Below, piece by piece: positions 57,641-64,000 of a DNA stretch of 64,000 nucleotides. Each line of letters starts with the position of its first letter. Position 1 is the stretch's first letter. Under the pieces are notes generated by a model. That model was not told where the DNA came from and ran no database searches. It saw only the letters and a list, made by a program, of their open reading frames with translations. Source of the DNA: Cycas panzhihuaensis (taxonomy: Eukaryota; Cycadophyta); contig CM041465.1 of assembly GCA_023213395.1 (NCBI GenBank), forward strand, positions 2,418,001 to 2,482,000. The letters run 5' to 3'. Made by a program: the position numbers and the translations under genes.

Positions 57641-58397
57641 CACCTATATGTCTTTTACTATCATCAAATCCCAACACTAGTGGGGAGTGATCTGAGACTA
57701 TCTTGAGAAGAGCTTCCAAACTGATATTATTATGCTAGCTTGCCTAAGCATGATTTACAACCACTTTATCTAGTCTTACCTGGATATAATTAGCACCCAA
57801 CGTTCTGTTTAACCAAGTAAACTTTAGGCCCCTAACGGGGACATCCATTAGACAACCCTTCTACATGAAATCCCCTAAATCGTCTATACTTTTTGTCTAG
57901 CTAGATTGACCCCCCTTCTTCTCCTCATGATGAAGGGCAATATTGAAATCCCTAGCAACTATCCATGGGCTAGACCACTCCTTATGGACCTCCAATAGCC
58001 TGCTCCATAAACCTTTCCTTCCCTCCTATGTTAGAGGGGTATATACATTTGTAACCAACCATTTGATATTTGATTTTTTGTAGGTCATCCAGCTGGAGAT
58101 GAAATGTGCCTCCAAGATATAAACCTCCTCCTCCTGGTATCTAGGATTTCATAAAGTGGCTAAACCTCTAACTCCCCTAATCCCATCTGAAGTAATCCCC
58201 TCTATCCCTTTCCAAACTTTGTTCATAACAATTATTTTATTTTCAACTATTAACTTAGTCTCTTGAAGTAGAAGAATGTCTAGCTTTATCTGACTTTGTA
58301 AATCTTTTACCATCCTATATTTTGATTGGGCATTTATACCCTGTATATTCCAAGAAGCTAATTTCATTAGCCTTCCTTCTTCCCCAACCTTTATCAT
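57641..58397 (-). pseudogene. LINE AP endonuclease, N-terminus of ORF2
   Basis: 58149-58397 gives MKLASWNIQGINAQSKYRMV and LDILLLQETKL, with catalytic N and E. Decayed frames to 57640 contain NFPWIVARDFN and DHSPLV-like motifs (from plus-strand 57950 and 57690), as in the EEP endonuclease fold. ORF2 likely starts near 58361 (MKLASWN). Confidence 0.87.
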
Positions 58398-58439
58398 TTC
58401 TTACTCTTTGTTTTGGGCCCCTATCCTCATCCCCCATCC

Positions 58440-59720
58440 CTTAGGGTTTGTTGTATCCCTTGGTCTATTTGGAGTGTTGCTTCCTTTCTCGCAACACCTT
58501 TGATGATGTCCTCGCAGGCCTTCTCTTACTCCCAAAATTAGGTCCCTTGATATAATCTAAATTCTCTACATGAGAATTAGGATCTCTGACCTTTCATACC
58601 TTCTCAGCTTTCTTCAACTTGCTTGAGATAGGTTCTTCTACCCTTTTAAAGGGTCCATCATCCTTAGTGTGAGTCTCCTTAGATGTATCTCCAGAACAAA
58701 GCTCCACATTTTGAGTCTTGGGGGGGTTCTTAGCTCAACCTCCCCTTCTTCAAATAGAGTATCTTCTTCGTTTAAGTTTAGATCCCACTCTGCCTCTATT
58801 AATTTTGGATCCTGCTCAACATCTAGTATGATTGTTGCCCCACCATCTCCTTAGATATCCTCATATCTCCTTGTCTCACCTGAGCTTTCTATAAGGCTCC
58901 CTTGCTCCTCAATCTCCTTGTCCTTCACTTCCTTGATAAGGGGCACCAAAGGAGTTACCCTTGGTTCACCTAGGCAGTAGGGAGGTAAGTGGCCTAGTCA
59001 TTTACACTTTCTACATCTGACATTTTCAAGCTCATATACCAATTTCTGTTCTTTATTCCACCTATTTCTATTGAGAAATACTCACTCAAGGAGCAATTTT
59101 TTTGTCCTAGCTAGGCACACAATCTAGTATTTACTAATATGCTTTTGTTCTTTGTAGTCGAGTCCACTACTAAAAGGGGTCTGATCACCTTAGCTACACC
59201 TTTGATAACATCTAAGTCCCATGCTTGTAGAGGGAGTCTTGGTAATTCGACCCATAGGGGTAATTATTTGATAGATTCCTCACTTAGATCAAAATCAGGA
59301 TGCCATTTTTCCATGAGCACTGCCTTCCTCCCCATCATCCAGGGGGATTTTAACAAGACATTTATCATATGCTCTTAGAATATAAACTTGAAAAGCATGC
59401 GTCATTTTGGGAGTGCTATTACTTCGATTCGGCCTTTGAGCTTCTATCACTAGTTAACCCATTTCCTGATGGGGTCTACACTCGATCTTAGGCCTGAAAA
59501 TCTTCCTACAAGACTATTACCCCAATATTTCTCCATCCTATTTGACAGTCTCTTAGTTATAGGGATTCAGATTTGGTCCTCATTAAAGATGGGATTTATA
59601 TCAAAAGTTTCCATTTCTTCATTTCTCAATACTTCTAGATATGATTTTTCACCCAGAGATGATTAGGTCTAGTTTAAATTTGGTGGTTGATGGGTCTGAT
59701 TTAATGTAAAGCCCATGTTC
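58440..59720 (-). pseudogene. LINE ORF1 (DUF4283 and CCHC)
   Basis: Starting near 59710 on the minus strand. Readable parts: MEKYWGNSLVGRF (59480-59560), FVKIPL...AVLMEKWHPDFDLSEESIKQLPLW (59230-59350), typical DUF4283 sequence, then CRKCKxLGHLPPYC (59000-59030), a CCHC knuckle. An acidic/Ser-rich tail follows to 58440. Plus-strand ORFs over it are shadows. Confidence 0.78.
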
Positions 59721-60334
59721 CTATTCCATACAGTTTCCTCTATCATAAAAACACACAATAAGCATTTGAATTAAAGCCAAAAAAAATCTCACCTGATGGT
59801 ACACTAGGGTATAAAACGTAGACATTCTACGAGGCCATTCCTTTGCCTAATATCAAGCTCACTGCATCTGCATCTATGCAACACTAACAGTCCACCCCTC
59901 TAGAACTAGAATACACCTTCCAATCCAAGTCTTACTATTCTTGAGTTCACATGGCTAGCACTACTTATTGTGCCACCTTCTGGCCTAAATGACATCTTTT
60001 CACTAACCCTAAGAAATGCCTAGCTTCATCATGGGGCCTCTCTCTCTATTTGGAAGCACTCAAAACTCCTATACACCTCATAGTCTGCATAGGCTAGCCT
60101 TACAAACAAGTGACCTCCCACCTAGTTCCTTTCTCCACACTCTCCTCTATTCAGTCATCATGTATCCCTGGCTTCATGAGGAGATATATGGTCCAATTGG
60201 GCAACGATGTTGCCTCCCCTCTTATGCTCGACTCTGGCCTGAGGACCCCCAGTCTTATCATTGATCTTCCTCTCCAAAACCTTAACAGTGGTTGTAGAGC
60301 AATGGCTACCCTAGGAAATCCTTTGCTCCCAATG
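59721..60334 (-). other. LINE 5' UTR
   Basis: About 610 bp upstream of ORF1 on the element strand, ending at the TSD. The two overlapping plus-strand ORFs (60016-60264, 60110-60412) have no domain. Confidence 0.6.
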
Positions 60335-60351
60335 CTTGCTCTGTTTCCTTC
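60335..60351. repeat. LINE target site duplication, right copy (17 bp)
   Basis: cttgctctgtttccttc, identical to 30093-30109. Confidence 0.92.
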
Positions 60352-60889
60352 GTGTTATTTAGTAAATCTAAAAGTTTTTATAGTGCTAGAGCCTATAAAT
60401 AGTTGGTTATAAGATATTTTAGCCTCTCATAGTAGGTTTTAAAGCTCATTTGTATCCATATGGGGTTTTATTTAGTTTTGCTAAAGAAAATATGTGAAAA
60501 ATCATGTTTTTTGCTTATTACAACCATATTGCTAATGATTTTGACTTATTGGAGCTTCACTAGTGTTTGTAATAGCCCCACACCTATTTCTAGTGACTGA
60601 CAAAGGAGTTTTGAGGTAGTTTTAGGCTATATTTGATTGTATTCTTTATTACATGTTCTATAGAGACCCCCTAAGTTCGACAACCTTATTATCTTAATTT
60701 GGGGTATCATTAGTGTTATCTATCCTTGGAGCTTCATTTATGTGTTGCACCCCCCTCCCCCCTAAGGTTTAATAGGTTTTTTATAGCCATCAATATTTAA
60801 AGATAGAGTAAAATAGATAAAGAGTTATGATGCTTACTAATGAGTGGGTAAGCCTGGCAAATGTCATTTTATACCCTTACATTCGATTT
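60352..60889 (+). other. Internal remnant of plus-strand LTR element, no gene seen
   Basis: Continues the sequence interrupted at 30109. T-rich; a C-run at 60750-60762. No domain recognised. Confidence 0.5.
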
Positions 60890-61790
60890 TGGCAAAAGCA
60901 CCCTTTGAGAAATAGGGTTTGGATTTCATCAGACTAATAAGTCCTTTGGAAAGTAAATGAATGCCAGATATATATTAGTGGCCATTGATTTCTTCACAAA
61001 ATGGATAAAAGCCTAACCTCTTAGGTAGTGTGATGCTATGAGTACCATAAAATTTTTGTATGAAAATATTATTGTCCAATTTCGTTGTATATTAGAATTA
61101 GTATCAGTCAAGGTAGTAGTTTTATAAATAGTACTATAAAGTATTTAACTAATAAATTCATGATTCAATATTATCAATCTTCTCCCTACTACCTTAGAAC
61201 TAATGGTTAGGTAGAGAGCACCAATAAAATTTTAAAGATAGGTCTATCTAAAATCTATAGTGAAGGAAGAATGAATTAAATAAAAGAACTATATTATATC
61301 CTTTAGATAGATCAAAAAATGATTAAACAACTACACAAGAAAATACATTTTTAGTTGGTTTATAGTTTAGAAGTAGTACTTCTATTAGAATTTTAAGTAG
61401 AAAGTTTTTGGGTTGATATCTAACTATAGATGAATGAATAATATTCATAGAATGATAGGGTCATGGAGTTGTTGAAGCTGGATGAAAGAAGGGCATGGGC
61501 ACTATGGGAATTAAAAACTAAGAAACAATAAAAGAAAGATTGGCATATTCAACACTTATGGGTACCATAATTTCACAAAGGTGACTTGGTGCTAATGTAA
61601 GATAGTAAATTTGAGACAAAACTAGGTAAGTTGAAATTACGCTAGTTAGGGCCATACAAGGTAATTCACATTAGTAATTATGGGGTAGTCCAACTCAGAC
61701 AACTTGATGGATTGATGGCAAAATTCTTACGAAGGTGGTGAATGGTAGTAGGTTAAAGCCATACATAGTGAGATAACTAAAGGAACAAGT
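60890..61790 (+). pseudogene. Decayed gypsy integrase
   Basis: No long ORF. Readable pieces in order: PFEK-stop-GLDFI, RYILVAIDFFTKWIKA (60966-61015), then degraded counterparts of the catalytic DQGTHF and NG..EST motifs (61100-61230). Further on come ALWELKTKK, HLWVP and FHKGDLVLM (61500-61595), LGPYKVIHISNYGVVQLRQLDG (61645-61715), the post-core GPY-type module. The type resembles Tat/Athila-side integrases, without a visible chromodomain. Confidence 0.72.
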
Positions 61791-63240
61791 AGCATAGGAA
61801 ATTGGGGTAAAGGAATCTAATGTTTCCAGTTTAGGAATTTGTATTTTATGGATTTCATGTAAAGAAATATAATGGGTAGCTCATTTCCTATTCACAAGGA
61901 TAACCTTAGGACAAAAGAATTCATTTGTGCCTACTCACCTATGCACTATGTTAATTAAGGTTATGGAAGGATAAAAGTTAAATTAGGCTAGACTTATCTT
62001 TGGTAAATTCCTAAAAAGTTTGGAAGTTATAAAAGGTGCTAACTTATCCATCTTATTTTTCTATCCTACTCTATTTCAAGGTTTTTTCTTCTCATAGTGC
62101 CCAAGAATTGAACTTTCAGAATTTGAGGAAGGGCGACCTTTACTAGTAAAATAAATAGAGTTATGTTCAAGAGAGCATGGATGAGATTCTTTGTTATTGA
62201 CTAGTTTACATGAAGAAGTCAATAACTAGCTCCATCCATAATGGTAGGCAAGCACTCCCCAATCGTACCCAGTAATTAAGGAAGAGTTAGAGGAGAAATT
62301 GTGAGTAGAGGCAACCTCGCAAACCTAAGAAAGGATAAAAAATTAGAGGAGAAAAGAGGAAGAGAACAAAAAAGTATAAATGGGAGAGGGAAAACACTAG
62401 GTGTAAGAAGAACCTACCACAAGTTAAGAGGGAGCATAACAATTGAGAAAAAAGACAAGAACAACTAAGCCACTAAAATATGAGAAAGAGGAGAAATAGA
62501 GGAGGAGAAATTTAGCATCATAGAAAAGATGATAGGAAATTTTAGAAATGTTAAATAATCAAGTACTAAAGGTGGAATTCAATCAGTCAAAGGACTATTT
62601 GGAAGAAGGCCTAAACTTGATAAACTGTGACCCACAAGATGTATCACAATGGAAGACTTCATTCTTGGTGAGGGTAACAAGGTAACTTATGACAAAGGTA
62701 GAGTAGAAGACTAGAAGACCCCTATTAGATATGCAAAGGATTCATAAACTTGAAGAAACACTAGTAGCAATAGAAGCCTGCTTGGAGTTTTTAAAGAAAT
62801 TTATTTTAACTTGGGTATAAAATACTGATGAGATTGCCTCCAAAGTTTAAGCTTTTAAAGAACACTTTCACTAGGAAATTCACCAAGGATTACATGAAGT
62901 AATCTATAAGTTAGGTGCATGGATACTGGAAATAGAGGAAGATGTGAAACATGCAACCAAATTTTATACTAAGATATGTCACTTATAATAGGAGGTGTCA
63001 AGGATAGAACATATGTACAATGAAGCTATGGAAGAGATTTAAAAGTTTCATAGGGGAGAAAAACCAGCAATGATATAATTAAATATATTGAGAGATCTTG
63101 TAATTATTGTGAATTATTATCAAGTAAGTTGTTCAAATTTCATTAACCATTGTAAGGCCAGATACAAATTATATTTGGCAAGTAATGGATGGATTGCACA
63201 AGGAATTAAATGATATATGGATAGGTGTTATTTATTATCT
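61791..63240 (+). other. Post-integrase region with coding-like, Lys/Glu-rich remnants
   Basis: Purine-rich plus-strand sequence. Around 62590-63060 frames read SQWKTSFLVRV, MQRIHKLEETLVAIEACLEFLKKF, EVIYKLGAWILEIEEDVKHATKF and RIEHMYNEAMEEI with a handful of stops, suggesting a decayed helical/coiled-coil ORF. Function unknown; it could be an extra ORF after pol. Confidence 0.4.
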
Positions 63241-63251
63241 TTTAGGGGGGG
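63241..63251 (+). other. Polypurine-tract-like run
   Basis: ttttaggggggggt at the end of the decayed element's internal region. The following taaggaatagg would be a decayed LTR start, but it does not match the 29653 LTR. Confidence 0.35.
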
Positions 63252-63419
63252 GTAAGGAATAGGTAAAAGAAGGAAAACTTTTTCTCTTTTTTCAAACAAG
63301 TAAGGGCACTTGTTGGTTTTATGATGGGAGAGATGTGTGTGGGTAAAACTATACACACAATTTTAGAAAAAAATGGGAAATTTTGTAAGTTTATAAATAG
63401 ATGAAGTTAGGATACAAGT

Positions 63420-64000
63420 AGATTGTAGTTAGCCTATGAGTAGATTATAGTCGGGGAAGCGAGTACAAGTAGATAGTAGCTAGATTATGATTGTGAGCAG
63501 ATCACGACTCAACTCATGAGTACAAGTAGATCACAACTAGGGTCATGATTTCGAATTGATCATAGTTGATCATGAGTAGATCACAATTCAGATGATAGAT
63601 TGTAGTATGGATCGTGGTTACAAGCAAATTGTAGTTTAGGTCATGGTCACAAACAAATCATAATTTGGGTCATGGTTGCGAGCTAATCACAGTTCAGGTC
63701 ATGGTTGTAAGCATATCATAATTTAGATCGTGGTTGTGAGTAGATCACAATTCAGGTCATGGTTATGAGTAGATCATAGTGCAGGTTATGGTTGCAAGTA
63801 GATGATGGTTAAGGTCATGGTTATGAGTTGATTATGGTTTGAACTATAGTTACGAGTAGATCATAGTCAGAGTTGCAAATATGAGTTGATCATTGTTAGG
63901 GCCACAAGTATGAGCAGATTATAGTCAAGATTGCAAACTAGTCACAATCTAAATATAATCATGAGTAGATCATAATTGAAGACTACAATTTAAAAGTAAT
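63420..64000. repeat. 29-bp minisatellite (runs off window end)
   Basis: Units like ggtcatggttgtgagtagatcacaattca. The tggtt anchor falls at 63615, 63644, 63673, 63702, 63731, 63760, 63789, 63818 and 63847, exactly 29 bp apart. Less regular copies extend to 63420 and 64000. Many units contain ttgtga-gtaga-tcacaa, a short hairpin. Confidence 0.9.

Larger units (their letters stand above)
56658..60334 (-). mobile_element. L1-type LINE, 5' half (minus strand)
   Basis: Continues the LINE after Copia-2 with RT N-terminus, endonuclease, ORF1 and 5' UTR. It ends at the second 17-bp TSD copy. Together with 30110-32752 it forms a near full-length element of about 6.3 kb. Confidence 0.92.

Noticed and set aside
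60016-60412. Two overlapping plus-strand ORFs (82 and 100 codons)
   Set aside because: They lie in the LINE 5' UTR and run across the LINE end and TSD, so they are not a gene unit.
63420-64000. Possible CRISPR-like array
   Set aside because: Repeats are contiguous 29-bp degenerate units without unique spacers, in plant DNA; it is a minisatellite.

Overview
This window is plant nuclear DNA made almost entirely of nested retrotransposons. I see no intact host gene, rRNA gene, canonical tRNA gene or CRISPR array. The elements are plant types: Ty1/copia, Ty3/gypsy chromovirus, Ty3/gypsy Tat/Ogre-like with 2.6 kb LTRs, and an L1-type LINE with DUF4283/CCHC ORF1 and RNase H. Almost all reading frames carry stops and frameshifts. 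This suggests a large-genome seed plant, possibly a gymnosperm; the species is not determinable from the sequence.

Layout. (1) The oldest layer is a decayed minus-strand Tat-like element: left LTR 1-1689, internal remnants 1690-1963 and 10285-14057 (gag and archaic RNase H relics), right LTR 14058-14719 plus 28287-29652. (2) Copia-1 (1969-10279, minus, TSD aatta, LTRs about 95% identical by hand count) sits in its internal region. (3) A plus-strand chromovirus (14720-28281, TSD ctttt, LTRs about 88% identical) sits in its right LTR. (4) A minus-strand gypsy element (20850-27872, TSD atatg) cuts the chromodomain of (3). (5) An LTR of another plus-strand element starts at 29653 in the same old LTR; its 3' LTR is not in the window. 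(6) A minus-strand LINE (30110-60334, 17-bp TSD) lies just inside element 5. (7) Copia-2 (32753-56652, minus) splits the LINE reverse transcriptase. (8) A Tat/Ogre-like element (34000-50514, minus, TSD gggtc) splits the Copia-2 reverse transcriptase. (9) From 60352 to the end are decayed plus-strand gypsy remains (integrase 60890-61790) and a 29-bp minisatellite that runs off the edge.

The most notable item is in element 8. Between its integrase and its 3' LTR it carries an antisense (plus-strand) gene, 38564-40451. The gene has its own upstream TATA box, a likely 118-bp intron with good splice signals and preserved phase, and a predicted protein with a plant-mobile-domain-like N-terminus, acidic linker, coiled coil and basic tail. 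Its six premature stops can all be explained by C-to-T change at CAG or CGA, as expected from deamination of methylated CHG and CG sites. The archaic RNase H of this element lies downstream of integrase, beyond the antisense gene.

Coordinates of LTRs, TSDs, PBS and PPT were read directly. Protein family calls come from motif recognition without database searches. Identity values are hand counts on whole short LTRs or on samples of long ones.
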